From Kitasatospora albolonga (lineage in GTDB: Bacteria; Actinomycetota; Actinomycetes; Streptomycetales; Streptomycetaceae): a DNA stretch of 64,000 nucleotides. The notes beneath the pieces are model-generated. The model did not search any database. It was not told the origin of the DNA and saw only the letters and a program-made list of their open reading frames with translations. This document shows positions 34,212 through 42,370 of this stretch, one piece after another. Position numbers and translations under genes: made by a program. Every line of letters begins with the position of its first letter. Position 1 is the first letter of the stretch. The DNA lies in the NCBI GenBank assembly GCA_002082585.1, contig CP020563.1, positions 310,001-374,000 on the forward strand, read 5' to 3'.

Positions 34212-35251
34212 AGGGCACGGACCTTCTGTCGGCGGACGATGTAGATGAAGAAGGGGGCGCCGATCAGCGCGGTGACGATGCCCACGTCGATCTCCGCCGG
34301 GCGGGCCACGATCCGGCCCACCACATCGGCGGCGGTGAGCAGGGCCGCCCCGAGCAGCGCGGAGAGCGGCAGCAGCCAGCGGTGGTCGACGCCGACGAGC
34401 AGTCGGCAGGTGTGCGGGACGACGAGGCCGACGAAGGCGATGGGCCCGGCGACGGCGGTGGCGGCCCCGCAGAGCAGTACGGCGCCGAGCGCGGCCACCG
34501 CCCGGGCGACGGCGACGCGTTCACCGAGTCCGGCGGCCAACTCGTCGCCCAGAGCGAGGGAGTTGAGGGCGCGCGCGGAGAGCAGGCAGATCGCGAAGCC
34601 GACCGCGAGGAACGGCGCCACCTGTCCGATGCGCTCGAAGGAGGCCCCGCCGACGCCGCCGATCTGCCAGAGCCTGAAGCTTCCGGCGATGTCGTTACGG
34701 GGCAGGATGACGGCGCTCACCAGCGAGGCGAAGGCGGCGGAGGTGGCCGCGCCCGCCAGCGCCAGCTTCAACGGCGTGGCCCCTCCCCTGCCGAGCGTGC
34801 CGACGGTGTAGACGAACAGGGCGGAGAGGGCGGCGCCCGCGATGGCGACCCAGATGTAGCCGGTCGGCGAGGAGAGCCCGAAGAAGGCGACGGCGGTGAC
34901 GACGGCGAGCGAGGCGCCCATGTTGACGCCGAGGATGCCGGGGTCGGCCAGGGGGTTACGGGTCACCCCCTGCATCACCGCTCCGGCGAGGCCCAGGGCC
35001 GCGCCGACGACGACCGCAAGGACCGTACGGGGAATCCGCTTGGTGGCGGCCGCCTGCCCCAGGGTCTCGTCGGCGCCGCCCAGCGCGGCCTGGATGTCGG
35101 CCCAGGGGACCTCGCGCGAGCCGAAGGCGACGGAGGCCACCATGACGGCGGCCAGCGCCATCAGGGCGAGCAGGAGCCAGAGCGTGCGGACGCCCGCCGG
35201 ACGCCGGGCCATGGTGGCGTCCGGCGGGCGCCGGTCGGTGGAAGCGGTCAC
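34208..35251 (-). CDS. Siderophore ABC transporter permease (FepD-like)
   Basis: A 347-residue FecCD-family permease: KRIPRTVLAVVVGAALGLAG, MQGVTRNPLADPGILGVNMGAS and GPIAFVGLVVPHTCRLLVG are the usual coupling and helix motifs. The GTG at 35251 overlaps the binding-protein stop as GTGA, so all four transporter genes are translationally coupled. Two different permease subunits instead of one homodimeric permease is typical of catecholate or hydroxamate siderophore systems. Confidence 0.9.
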   Translation of the reverse strand: MTASTDRRPPDATMARRPAGVRTLWLLLALMALAAVMVASVAFGSREVPWADIQAALGGADETLGQAAATKRIPRTVLAVVVGAALGLAGAVMQGVTRNPLADPGILGVNMGASLAVVTAVAFFGLSSPTGYIWVAIAGAALSALFVYTVGTLGRGGATPLKLALAGAATSAAFASLVSAVILPRNDIAGSFRLWQIGGVGGASFERIGQVAPFLAVGFAICLLSARALNSLALGDELAAGLGERVAVARAVAALGAVLLCGAATAVAGPIAFVGLVVPHTCRLLVGVDHRWLLPLSALLGAALLTAADVVGRIVARPAEIDVGIVTALIGAPFFIYIVRRQKVRAL

Positions 35252-36279
35252 TTGACCTTGTCCGCGGCCTCGGCGAGGGCGGCGGCGTAGTCGTCGAGCA
35301 CGTAACTGATCGACAGAGGCGTCGGGTTGGCGGCGGTGGCCAGCGGCGAGCTGCCGGGCAGGAGGTAGGCCGAGCCGCGGTTGATCGCGGGGATCTTGGA
35401 GAGCAGCGGGTCCTTGCTGATGGTCTTCAGCAGCTCGCCCTTGTCGTCGCCGTAGCCGGTGATGATGTCGACGTCGTCGAACGCGTCGATCTGCTCGGCG
35501 CTCTTGGTGAGGGCGAACTTCTCGGTGCCCTCGGACGCCTTGGCGATGCTGCCCGGGGTCGTCATGCCCAGGTCCTCGAAGAACTGCGTCCGGGTGTCGT
35601 GGGTGGTGTAGAAGCCGATCTCGCTGACGTCGTTGGGGTCGACGTGCGTCATGAACATCGCGGACTTGCCCTTGAGCTGCGGGTACTTGGCCGCGGTCTT
35701 GGCTATGTCCCCGTCGAGCTTGGTGATCAGCTTCTCGCCCTCGTCGGCGAGCCCGATGGCCTTGCTGTTGGTGCGGATGATCTCGCGCCACGGGGTGGCC
35801 CAGGCGGCGTCCGGGTAGGCGACGACGGGGGCGATCTCGCTGAGGGTGTCGTAGTCCTTCTTGGTCAGTCCGGAGTACGCGGCCAGGATGACATCGGGCT
35901 TGGTGTCGGCGACGGCTTCGAAGTCGATCCCGTCGGTCTCGTCGAACAGCACCGGCGTCTTGGCCTTGAGCTCCTTCAGGCGCTCCTCGACCCAGGGCAG
36001 CACCCCGTCGCCGTCGTCGTCGCCGAAGTTGGCGGCGGCCATGCCGACGGGCACGACACCGAGCGCCAACGGCACTTCGTGGTTGGCCCAGTTGACCGTG
36101 GCGACGCGCTTCGGCTCGGCAGGGATGGTGGTCTTGCCGAGGGCGTGCTCGACCGTCAGGGGGAAGCTGCCGGAAGCGCTTCCCGCGCTCTTGCTCCCGG
36201 CGTCGGTGGCCCCGCCGCAGGCGGCGACGGAGACGAGGGCGGCTGCCACGGCGAGCAGGCGGAGGCGGTGTGAGGACAT
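35248..36279 (-). CDS. Iron-siderophore-binding lipoprotein
   Basis: A 343-residue FepB/FhuD-class binding protein, with signal peptide and lipobox SVAACGGAT. The two lobes are seen in PKRVATVNWANHEVPLALGV, DFEAVADTKPDVILAAYSGL and PVVAYPDAAWATPWREII. It captures an Fe(III)-siderophore at the outer face of the membrane. An iron box lies about 100 nt upstream, so expression should rise when iron is low. Which siderophore is bound cannot be told; no siderophore biosynthesis genes are in the window. Confidence 0.9.
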   Translation of the reverse strand: MSSHRLRLLAVAAALVSVAACGGATDAGSKSAGSASGSFPLTVEHALGKTTIPAEPKRVATVNWANHEVPLALGVVPVGMAAANFGDDDGDGVLPWVEERLKELKAKTPVLFDETDGIDFEAVADTKPDVILAAYSGLTKKDYDTLSEIAPVVAYPDAAWATPWREIIRTNSKAIGLADEGEKLITKLDGDIAKTAAKYPQLKGKSAMFMTHVDPNDVSEIGFYTTHDTRTQFFEDLGMTTPGSIAKASEGTEKFALTKSAEQIDAFDDVDIITGYGDDKGELLKTISKDPLLSKIPAINRGSAYLLPGSSPLATAANPTPLSISYVLDDYAAALAEAADKVK

Positions 36280-36360
36280 GGGTGAGTACCCGGCTTTCCG
36301 GAGGGTCGGGTGCCGCTTCCCGCACGTCCGGGCGTGGGCCGCCGTCGTGGAGGGGTGCAC

Positions 36361-36399
36361 TGCGAAGGCACAGCGGCTTAGGTAAGGCTTGCCTTCGCA
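36361..36399 (-). promoter_or_regulatory. DmdR/IdeR-type iron box within a 10-bp inverted repeat
   Basis: TTAGGTAAGGCTTGCCTTC (36378-36396) resembles the DmdR/IdeR consensus TTAGGTTAGGCTAACCTAA. It partly overlaps a second perfect repeat, TGCGAAGGCA (36361-36370) and TGCCTTCGCA (36390-36399). It precedes the siderophore-uptake operon. Confidence 0.8.
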
Positions 36400-36520
36400 C
36401 TGTATGAGAGTCGGCCGGACTGTCGCAATCAACCGTTTGAGACAGCTGTTGTAGCGATCGGGACATGAGGCGCGCCCTCGGAGCCGACGCTCATGGCCGC
36501 CCCTCCACGGCGGGCGCCCC

Positions 36521-36850
36521 TCAGACGGGGACGGGTCCGGTTTCGGGGTACGGGCTGAGCATGGTGTTGAAGTAGCCCTCCGGGGCCCCTTCCAGGAATT
36601 CCGGGAGGTTCTCCAGGAAGGCGCGCAGCGGAGGTGTCGCGTTGTGCCGGTCCAGGTCCTCCTGGGAGCGCCAGACCTCGTACAGGAAGAAGCGGCCGTC
36701 CTCGTGCTCGTGCAAGTGGTACTGCAGGTTGCCGGGCTCCTGCCGGGTGGGCTCCACGAAGGAGGAGAGGATGCGCCGGACCTCGTCCGCGCGCTCCGGC
36801 CGGGGCCGCAGGAAACCGTAGAGGGAGATGGGGCGTTCGGTGTTCGTCAT
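36521..36850 (-). CDS. Antibiotic biosynthesis monooxygenase (ABM) domain protein
   Basis: A 109-residue ferredoxin-like-fold protein: ISLYGFLRPRPERADEVRRIL, RQEPGNLQYHLHEHEDGRFFLYEVW and HNATPPLRAFLENLPEF are the standard ABM strands and helices. Related proteins oxidise aromatic polyketides without cofactor or detoxify quinones. The ATG at 36850 sits exactly 7 nt after the -10 box of a MerR-type promoter, so the mRNA is probably leaderless, although GAGGG also lies close. Its divergent neighbour is the MerR regulator. Confidence 0.87.
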   Translation of the reverse strand: MTNTERPISLYGFLRPRPERADEVRRILSSFVEPTRQEPGNLQYHLHEHEDGRFFLYEVWRSQEDLDRHNATPPLRAFLENLPEFLEGAPEGYFNTMLSPYPETGPVPV

Positions 36851-36857
36851 GACCCTC

Positions 36858-36889
36858 ACGCTAAGATCTCACACCTGTGTGAGGTTCAA
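36858..36889 (-). promoter_or_regulatory. MerR-type promoter and operator
   Basis: On the minus strand TTGAAC (-35, 36884-36889) and TAGCGT (-10, 36858-36863) are separated by 20 bp, longer than the usual 17, and the spacer holds the inverted repeat CTCACAC-AG-GTGTGAG (36868-36883). This is the classic layout for MerR activation. Confidence 0.85.
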
Positions 36890-36909
36890 GGGGTTGTGAG
36901 GAGCACCAC

Positions 36910-37269
36910 ATGAAGATCGGCGAGCTCGCCACCGCCACGGGCGTCTCCGTCCGGCTGCTGCGCTACTACGAGGAGCAGGGCCTCCTGGCGTCCTCCCGCC
37001 TCGACAGCGGCCACCGCCGGTACGACGACAGCGCCCCCGATGTCGTCCGGCGCATCCGCTCGCTGCTGGACGCCGGTCTGCCGACCCGGGTCATCCGCGA
37101 CCTGCAGCCGTGCGTCCGCCAGGACGGCACGGTCGCCGCGTGCAAGCTGGAGACCCTTCAGGAGCACCTCCGGGGCCTGGACGACCGGATCTCCGCGCTG
37201 TCGGAGACCCGCACCTCCCTGGCCGGGCTCATCTCCGCCGCCCGGCCCGACGAACCGGCCCTCGTGTAG
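36910..37269 (+). CDS. MerR-family transcriptional regulator
   Basis: A 119-residue regulator with the N-terminal MerR winged helix (MKIGELATATGVSVRLLRYY, EEQGLLASSRLDSGHRRY), then the dimerisation coiled coil (TVAACKLETLQEHLRGLDDRI). It has only Cys68 and Cys78 (PCVRQDG and AACKLE), not the Cys pattern of mercury sensors, so an organic ligand is more likely. GAGGAG lies before the ATG. It faces the ABM gene and its operator sits in the promoter spacer of that gene. Confidence 0.88.
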   Translation: MKIGELATATGVSVRLLRYYEEQGLLASSRLDSGHRRYDDSAPDVVRRIRSLLDAGLPTRVIRDLQPCVRQDGTVAACKLETLQEHLRGLDDRISALSETRTSLAGLISAARPDEPALV

Positions 37270-37338
37270 GACCGCCCGTGGCGGCCCTCGGCGGCCCTCG
37301 GCGGATTGCCGCCCCGGCCGGAAGCCCCGCAGCCACCG

Positions 37339-38112
37339 TCACCCCGGCCGGAAGGTCCCCGGAGTCAGCCCGGTCGTCCGCCGGAAGGCCACGCCGAAGG
37401 CGCTCGCCGAGCGGTAGCCGACCTGCTCCGCCACCGACTCGACGTCCCAGCCCCGGGTCAGCAGGCCGATCGCGTGCTGGGCGCGGACCGCCGCCACCCA
37501 GCGCACGAAGCTCGTGCCCGTCTCGGCGCCGAAGGCGCGGGTGACCGTACGGGTGCTCACACCCAGCTCGGACGCCCAGTCGGCCAGCGTCCGGGGGTCG
37601 GCCGGGTCCTCGCGCACCGCGTCGGCGATCGGGCGCAGCAGCTCGGAGGAAGGGACCTGGACGAGCAGTTCGCGGGGTGAGGGGGCGAGCACGTCGAGCA
37701 CCAGGGCCTCGGTCGCGGCCCGTGAGGAGCTCGCGAGCCCGGGTTCGCCCAGCCGTTCCAGGAGCAGGCGGAGCAGTGGCGTGATCTCCACGGCCACCGG
37801 TGTGTCGGAGATCGACGCGGTCGTCCCGAAGCCGAAGAAGCTCGCCCGGAACCAGGTTCCGGCGGTCGCCGATCCGGAGTGCAGGGTCCCGGCGGGCATC
37901 CACAGTCCCAGGGCCGGTGTGATCGTCCAGATCCGCTCGCCGACCACTGCCGAGGAGGCGCCCCGCTCGTTCCAGAGCAGTTCGTGGAAGGGGTGGGAGT
38001 GCGCGTCCCAGAGGGTGTCGTGGGAGACCACCTCGTCGTAGCCCTGGATGACGAAGGGGGTGTCGACCGCGCCGGGCGCGAGCGCGGGCAGCGTTCTGGT
38101 CTCCCTGGTCAT
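37339..38112 (-). CDS. AraC-family transcriptional regulator
   Basis: A 257-residue regulator. The N-terminal cupin-like sensor domain has SHDTLWDAHSHPFHELLWNE and GLWMPAGTLHSG; the C-terminal double helix-turn-helix has TLADWASELGVSTRTVTRAF and DVESVAEQVGYRSASAFGVAFRRTTG. GGGAG precedes the ATG at 38112. It ends 70 nt after the convergent merR gene. The sensed ligand and targets are unknown. A TAGGCT -10-like box lies at 38196-38201 on the minus strand. Confidence 0.88.
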   Translation of the reverse strand: MTRETRTLPALAPGAVDTPFVIQGYDEVVSHDTLWDAHSHPFHELLWNERGASSAVVGERIWTITPALGLWMPAGTLHSGSATAGTWFRASFFGFGTTASISDTPVAVEITPLLRLLLERLGEPGLASSSRAATEALVLDVLAPSPRELLVQVPSSELLRPIADAVREDPADPRTLADWASELGVSTRTVTRAFGAETGTSFVRWVAAVRAQHAIGLLTRGWDVESVAEQVGYRSASAFGVAFRRTTGLTPGTFRPG

Positions 38113-38454
38113 GGACGCTCCCACCTCCCGGTACGTACGCCGCGGACCCCGGCCGTACGGAGGCCGGGCGCGGCGGATGCGGCACTCGTCCGCCCAGCCT
38201 AGAAGGTCGCCCGGCGGCCCGTACCACCGCTCCCGGGGCGGGCTTCGGGGGCCGGTCGGCCGGTACCGCACGGCACCGCGGGGCACTGCGCCCCCGCGTG
38301 CATCAACTCGACGTTTAGGAAAGATCAGTTACGTCCTTCAGGTGAAAGGGAACCGGCTTTCGTCGTACGCGCGGTCCCCCGGCCGGACAGTGGGTGGGCC
38401 GACCGGGCAGCGGGCCCGGGGCGGTGGGACCGTACGGCGAAAGGTGACGGATTC
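38113..38454. other. Gap between araC-type and EF-hand genes
   Basis: About 340 nt carrying the divergent promoters of two genes. Apart from a TAGGCT -10-like box for the AraC gene (38196-38201, minus) and a somewhat A/T-richer stretch near 38310-38340, I see no gene, repeat or operator. Confidence 0.5.
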
Positions 38455-38988
38455 ATGACCACAGAGGCCAACCGGCGGGTCGCGCTCGTCTTCTCCCTGC
38501 TCGACGCCAACGCGAACGGAGTCCTGGAGGCGGACGACTTCGATCTGATGGCCGACCGGGTCGTCCGCGAGGCGCACGCCTCCGACCGAGCGGCGAAGGA
38601 CGCGATGCGCGCGGCGTTCCGGCGGTACTGGACGACCCTGCTCAGCGAGCTCGACGCCAACGGGGACGGCGAGATCAGCTTCGAGGAGTACACCGCCTGC
38701 GTGCTGTCCCCGGAGCGTTTCGAGGAGACGATCGGCGTCTTCGCGGAGGCGCTCGCCGCGCTCGGGGACCCGGACGGCGACGGTCTGATCGAGCGCCCCC
38801 TGTTCACGGCGCTGATGACGGCCATCGGGTTCGAGCCCGCGAACATCGACGCGCTCTTCGACGCCTTCGGCCCCTCGGACGGGGACCGCATCCGGGTGGA
38901 GACCTGGGTCACCGGGATCAAGGACTACTACGCGCCGGACAAGGCCGGCATCCCCGGGGACCACCTGGTCGTCGGCACCCCGGTCTGA
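38455..38988 (+). CDS. Calerythrin-like EF-hand calcium-binding protein
   Basis: A 177-residue soluble protein with four EF-hand loops at about residues 17-28 (DANANGVLEADD), 67-78 (DANGDGEISFEE), 105-116 (DPDGDGLIERPL) and 141-152 (SDGDRIRVETW). Loops 1, 2 and 3 have acidic residues at the key positions; the last is degenerate, as in calerythrin. It probably buffers or signals calcium in the cytosol. The ATG follows AAAGGTGA. Three imperfect copies of a 20-bp repeat follow the gene. Confidence 0.9.
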   Translation: MTTEANRRVALVFSLLDANANGVLEADDFDLMADRVVREAHASDRAAKDAMRAAFRRYWTTLLSELDANGDGEISFEEYTACVLSPERFEETIGVFAEALAALGDPDGDGLIERPLFTALMTAIGFEPANIDALFDAFGPSDGDRIRVETWVTGIKDYYAPDKAGIPGDHLVVGTPV

Positions 38989-38991
38989 CAG

Positions 38992-39047
38992 CCGCCCGCC
39001 CCGGAAGCACCCGGCCGCCCCGGAAGCGCCGGCCGTCCCGAAGCAAC
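38992..39047. repeat. Imperfect 20-bp tandem repeat, about three copies
   Basis: Units of the form CGGCCGCCCCGGAAGC repeat between the EF-hand gene stop and the ribosome binding site of the next gene. Confidence 0.6.
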
Positions 39048-39058
39048 GACGAAGGAGC

Positions 39059-40177
39059 ATGTTGAAACCGGTCATCGGACTCGCTGTGGGCCGCGGAACG
39101 GGACCAGAGGTCGCCGCCGTCTTCGAACGCGTACTGGGCACACTGGCCCGGCTGTACGGGACGGAGATCGGCGTGGTGCGCTCTCCCCGGACCTACCACT
39201 CGTATGTGTCGCTCAAGGCGGAAGGAGATGTGGAGCGGGTCCGCCGGCTCACGGAGGAGGACGCCGGGCACTACGAGGAGTTCTGCCGCACGCAGGCCGC
39301 GCTCTCCACCCCGGCCGTCTTCCGCACGGCGGTCAACGCGCAGTCCCTCTACCTGGTGCGGCAGCGGCTCCAGGCCGTCAAGGTGGACGCCCTGCCGCCC
39401 GGGGACGGGGCGGCGGCCTCGCTGCTGCTGGTCCGCGACCAGGCGCAGGGCTTCTACACCGGGGAGAACCAGCACCTGGACGGGGTGGTCCGCCGGACCA
39501 TGGAGTTCAGCCGGGACCTCACGGAGAAGGTCCTCTCCTACGCCGTGGGCCGGGCCTGGCAGCAGTGGCCGGACACCGGTCCCGCGCGGATCGTGATGGC
39601 GTACAAGTTCCATCTGCTGGACGGCGCCCTGGACTCCTGGGTCACGGACATCGCCGCCCGGTACGAGGTGCCGGTCGGGCTCTTCCAGCCGGACACGGTG
39701 AACCGGAACCTGATCACGCACGGGTTCCCGGACCGGACGGTCGTGGTCGCGGGCAACGAGTGGGCCGACATCATGCATGTCGTCCTGCTCGACCGGTTCG
39801 GCTCCGACCGGCAGGAGAACCGCTGCACGGAGAACGTCCTCCTGCACCCCGATGTGCACGGGCTGACCGAGTACCAGACGGTGCACGGGTCCGCCGACGA
39901 CCTGGAGGGGCTGGACCGGGTCAACCCGGTGGCGACCGTACGGGCGGCGGCGGCGATCGCGGAGCGGTACGGGGGGTGCGTGGGCGCGGCGGAGGCGGTC
40001 GAGCGGGCGCTGCTCTCCGTCGCCGGGCGGGGCATCCGTACGCCGGACCTCGGCGGGCGCCACTCCACGACGGCGGTGGTGGACGCCCTGGTGGCGGCTC
40101 TGTCGGCGGACCTGGAGCCGGAACAGCCCTTACGCCGGGTGCCGTTGGCCCGGTCCGTACGGGCCGACGCCTCGTGA
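39059..40177 (+). CDS. Isocitrate/isopropylmalate-dehydrogenase-family protein
   Basis: A 372-residue beta-decarboxylating dehydrogenase homologue. The start (VIGLAVGRGTGPEVAAVFERV) is the usual GDGIGPE-type N-terminus, and the end (GRGIRTPDLGGRHSTTAVVDALVAAL) is typical, as are FYTGENQHLDGVVRRTMEFSRD and LLHPDVHGLTEYQTVHGSADDL. The arginine/tyrosine catalytic set differs from housekeeping Icd or LeuB, so the substrate is uncertain. GAAGGAG lies only 1-2 nt before the ATG; a TTG at 39062 is also possible. It is the first gene of a three-gene operon with a GTGA overlap to the next. Confidence 0.78.
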   Translation: MLKPVIGLAVGRGTGPEVAAVFERVLGTLARLYGTEIGVVRSPRTYHSYVSLKAEGDVERVRRLTEEDAGHYEEFCRTQAALSTPAVFRTAVNAQSLYLVRQRLQAVKVDALPPGDGAAASLLLVRDQAQGFYTGENQHLDGVVRRTMEFSRDLTEKVLSYAVGRAWQQWPDTGPARIVMAYKFHLLDGALDSWVTDIAARYEVPVGLFQPDTVNRNLITHGFPDRTVVVAGNEWADIMHVVLLDRFGSDRQENRCTENVLLHPDVHGLTEYQTVHGSADDLEGLDRVNPVATVRAAAAIAERYGGCVGAAEAVERALLSVAGRGIRTPDLGGRHSTTAVVDALVAALSADLEPEQPLRRVPLARSVRADAS

Positions 40178-40842
40178 CCGCGCCGGGCGGGACCGCGCTG
40201 GTCGTCGTCGACCTCCAGAACGACTTCTGCGCGGGCCCGCTCGCCGCGTCCCGCTATCCGGGCGATCCGGCGCGGCTGGAGAGGGTCGTGGCGAACACCT
40301 CCCGGGCCGTCGCGGCGGCCCGCGCGCGGGGTACGGAGGCTGTCTTCGTCCGCTTCCTCGGCGACACCCGCCATCAGAAGGGGAGCTGGCGGCGGCGGGA
40401 CGCGGCGCTCGGCAAGCGGCCGAAGTGCCTGGAGGGTTCCTGGGGTGCGGAGTTCGCCGCCGGAGCGGAACCGGAGGCGGGTGAGGCGGTCTTCACCAAG
40501 CGGGCCTGCTTCGACGCGTTCCTGGCTGAGGGGTTCGAGCGGTATCTCGTCGGCCGGGGCGTGCAACACCTGGTGTTCGCCGGGCTGTTCACCGATGTCT
40601 GCGTGGACTCGACCGCGCGCACGGCGTTCCAGAAGGGCTTCCACATAACGGTGCTGCGGGACTGCACGACCGGCCTGCACCTGCCGGACGAGCAGATCCT
40701 GGGCTTCATGGGCCGGCTGTACGGGGCCCGGATCACGACCGGCGACCAGGCGGAGGTGTGGTCGCGCGGGCCCGGAGAGGAGGAGGAAGCGTGCCGGACA
40801 CCGCCCAGCAGGACCGTGGCGTCGCCGGGGGCGTCGGTCTGA
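40174..40842 (+). CDS. Isochorismatase-family cysteine hydrolase
   Basis: A 222-residue alpha/beta hydrolase of the isochorismatase/nicotinamidase superfamily: Asp in ALVVVDLQNDFCAG, Lys in VFTKRACFDAFL and Cys in VFAGLFTDVCVDSTARTAF form the catalytic triad. The substrate could be isochorismate or an amide. The GTG start overlaps the previous stop as GTGA. The C-terminal 30 residues run beyond the usual fold and overlap the next gene by 52 bp. Confidence 0.85.
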   Translation: MTAPGGTALVVVDLQNDFCAGPLAASRYPGDPARLERVVANTSRAVAAARARGTEAVFVRFLGDTRHQKGSWRRRDAALGKRPKCLEGSWGAEFAAGAEPEAGEAVFTKRACFDAFLAEGFERYLVGRGVQHLVFAGLFTDVCVDSTARTAFQKGFHITVLRDCTTGLHLPDEQILGFMGRLYGARITTGDQAEVWSRGPGEEEEACRTPPSRTVASPGASV

Positions 40843-41711
40843 CCGCGCTCCTGGTGGCCGCCGCGCGGGCCGTGGAGACCCACCGCCCCGACGCGCTGGC
40901 CCGGGACCCCTACGCGGAGCACTTCGTGCGCGCCGCGCGGGCGTCGGCGCGGTGGCCGGTGCGTCCGGAGGAGGTTCCGGGCGGGGAGGCCGATCCGCTG
41001 TGGGGGCGGCTGGGGCGCTACTTCGGGCTGCGGACCCGGGTGCTCGACGACCACCTGCTCCGGCAGGCGTACGGCGGGGTGCGTCAAGTGGTGCTGCTCG
41101 GGGCCGGGTTGGACACCCGGGCGCTGCGCCTGGACTGGCCGCCCGGCTGCACGGTCTTCGAGATCGACCAGGAGGAGGTCCTCGCGTTCAAGCACGGGGT
41201 GCTGGACGCCCTGCCCGCCGGGGACCGGCCGCCGGGGGCGTCCCGCGTCACCGTCGCCGCCGATCTGCGCCACGACTGGGGCGCGGCCCTCACCGGTGCG
41301 GGCTTCGCCCCGTCCGCACCGGCCGCCTGGCTCGCGGAGGGGCTGCTCCTCTACCTCCCGTCGGCGGCCGAACGGCGACTTATCGACATGGTGGACCGGA
41401 TGGGGCGGGCGGGGAGCACCCTCGCGTACGAGGTGAAGCTCGGCGTCGAGTCGGCGGCCGTCCGCGACAGCCCGGTCTACGCCGAGGCGAAGGAGCGCAT
41501 CGGCGTCGACCTGCTCGCCCTGTTCGACGGCGAGCCCCGGCCCGACTCCGCCGCGGACCTCGCCGCGCGGGGCTGGTCCACGACGGTCCGTACGCCCTTC
41601 GACTTCACCCGGCTCCACGGGCGCGGACCGCTGCCGGAGCGCCATGACTGCCTGGCGGCCAACCGGTGGGTCTTCGCCCGCCGACCGGGGGTTCCCGCTC
41701 TCACCCGGTGA
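40791..41711 (+). CDS. SAM-dependent methyltransferase, leucine carboxyl methyltransferase-like
   Basis: A 306-residue class I methyltransferase of the PPM1/TIGR00027-like group: VGLTALLVAAARAVETHRPD and YAEHFV at the start, the SAM motif QVVLLGAGLDTRALRLDWP, the acidic loop TVFEIDQEEVLAFK, and WLAEGLLLYLPSAAE. It likely methylates an O- or carboxyl group of a small molecule. GTG 40791 follows GGAGGAGG. Its end overlaps the convergent thioesterase gene by 11 bp. Confidence 0.86.
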   Translation: MPDTAQQDRGVAGGVGLTALLVAAARAVETHRPDALARDPYAEHFVRAARASARWPVRPEEVPGGEADPLWGRLGRYFGLRTRVLDDHLLRQAYGGVRQVVLLGAGLDTRALRLDWPPGCTVFEIDQEEVLAFKHGVLDALPAGDRPPGASRVTVAADLRHDWGAALTGAGFAPSAPAAWLAEGLLLYLPSAAERRLIDMVDRMGRAGSTLAYEVKLGVESAAVRDSPVYAEAKERIGVDLLALFDGEPRPDSAADLAARGWSTTVRTPFDFTRLHGRGPLPERHDCLAANRWVFARRPGVPALTR

Positions 41712-42117
41712 GCAGGCCGGGGTTGTCGGCCAGGGCGGCGAGGCGGCCCCGCGGGTCCGGGACGAGGCGGCGTGCGGTCAGGTCCAGCACGCCGCCCACT
41801 CCGGTGATCTCGGCGGCCACCGTGCCGTCCTCCTTGATGACCCGCTGCTCCAGGGTGAACGTCTTCCCCGTGCCGTAGTCGAAGCGGCAGGTGACCCGCA
41901 CCCGCTCCCCGCCCCGCAGCTCCCGGCGGAACTTCACCGTGACCTCCAGCGCCACCGGCCCGATCCCGTCGGCCAGCAGCTTCTCCTGGGGAAGGCCGGC
42001 GGCCCGCAGCAGCTCCCAGCGGGCGTGCTCCGCGTACTGGAGGTAAACGGCCTGGTTCAGATGGCCCTGGGTGTCGAGCTCGTAGCCGCGCACGGTCACA
42101 TCAACGGAGAAGGTCAT
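41701..42117 (-). CDS. 4HBT-type acyl-CoA thioesterase
   Basis: A 138-residue hotdog-fold thioesterase with the family core VRGYELDTQGHLNQAVYLQY, followed by AEHARWELLRAAGL. It would hydrolyse acyl-CoA or acyl-ACP thioesters, possibly aromatic ones. ATG 42117 is preferred over GTG 42135. It is convergent with the methyltransferase operon; a link to that pathway is possible but not shown. Confidence 0.85.
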   Translation of the reverse strand: MTFSVDVTVRGYELDTQGHLNQAVYLQYAEHARWELLRAAGLPQEKLLADGIGPVALEVTVKFRRELRGGERVRVTCRFDYGTGKTFTLEQRVIKEDGTVAAEITGVGGVLDLTARRLVPDPRGRLAALADNPGLLTG

Positions 42118-42212
42118 GACCGTGCGAACGCCCACGCCCCGTGATCCATTCCGGTGGGCCGGTCCCGCCGCACCCCTTTACTGGCCTGTCATGCACCGGT
42201 AACTTCCACCCC

Positions 42213-42229
42213 GCAAGAGATTGCAGCAA
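42213..42229 (+). promoter_or_regulatory. GCAA/TTGC repeats, possible MalR-type operator
   Basis: GCAAGAGATTGCAGCAA holds three half-sites in alternating orientation, 142 nt upstream of the amylase gene. Similar TTGCAG/GCAA elements are known near maltose-regulated Streptomyces amylase genes; this assignment is inference. Confidence 0.45.
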
Positions 42230-42264
42230 CATTCCGGCAGAGTTTTCGGCCGGATCACGTTCAC

Positions 42265-42321
42265 CACCGGACCGTGTCGACACCCGACCGTGTTCATCGT
42301 TCACACCCGACCGTGTTCATC
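42265..42321 (+). repeat. Direct repeats in the amylase leader
   Basis: CACCCGACCGTGTTCATC occurs twice with 23-bp spacing (42281-42298 and 42304-42321), preceded by a degenerate copy CACCGGACCGTGT (42265). They lie 50-100 nt before the start codon. Confidence 0.75.
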
Positions 42322-42370
42322 CGCCGAACCCCGAGGCGCGTCAGGGTTCTCCCCTCCCCTGGAGACACGT

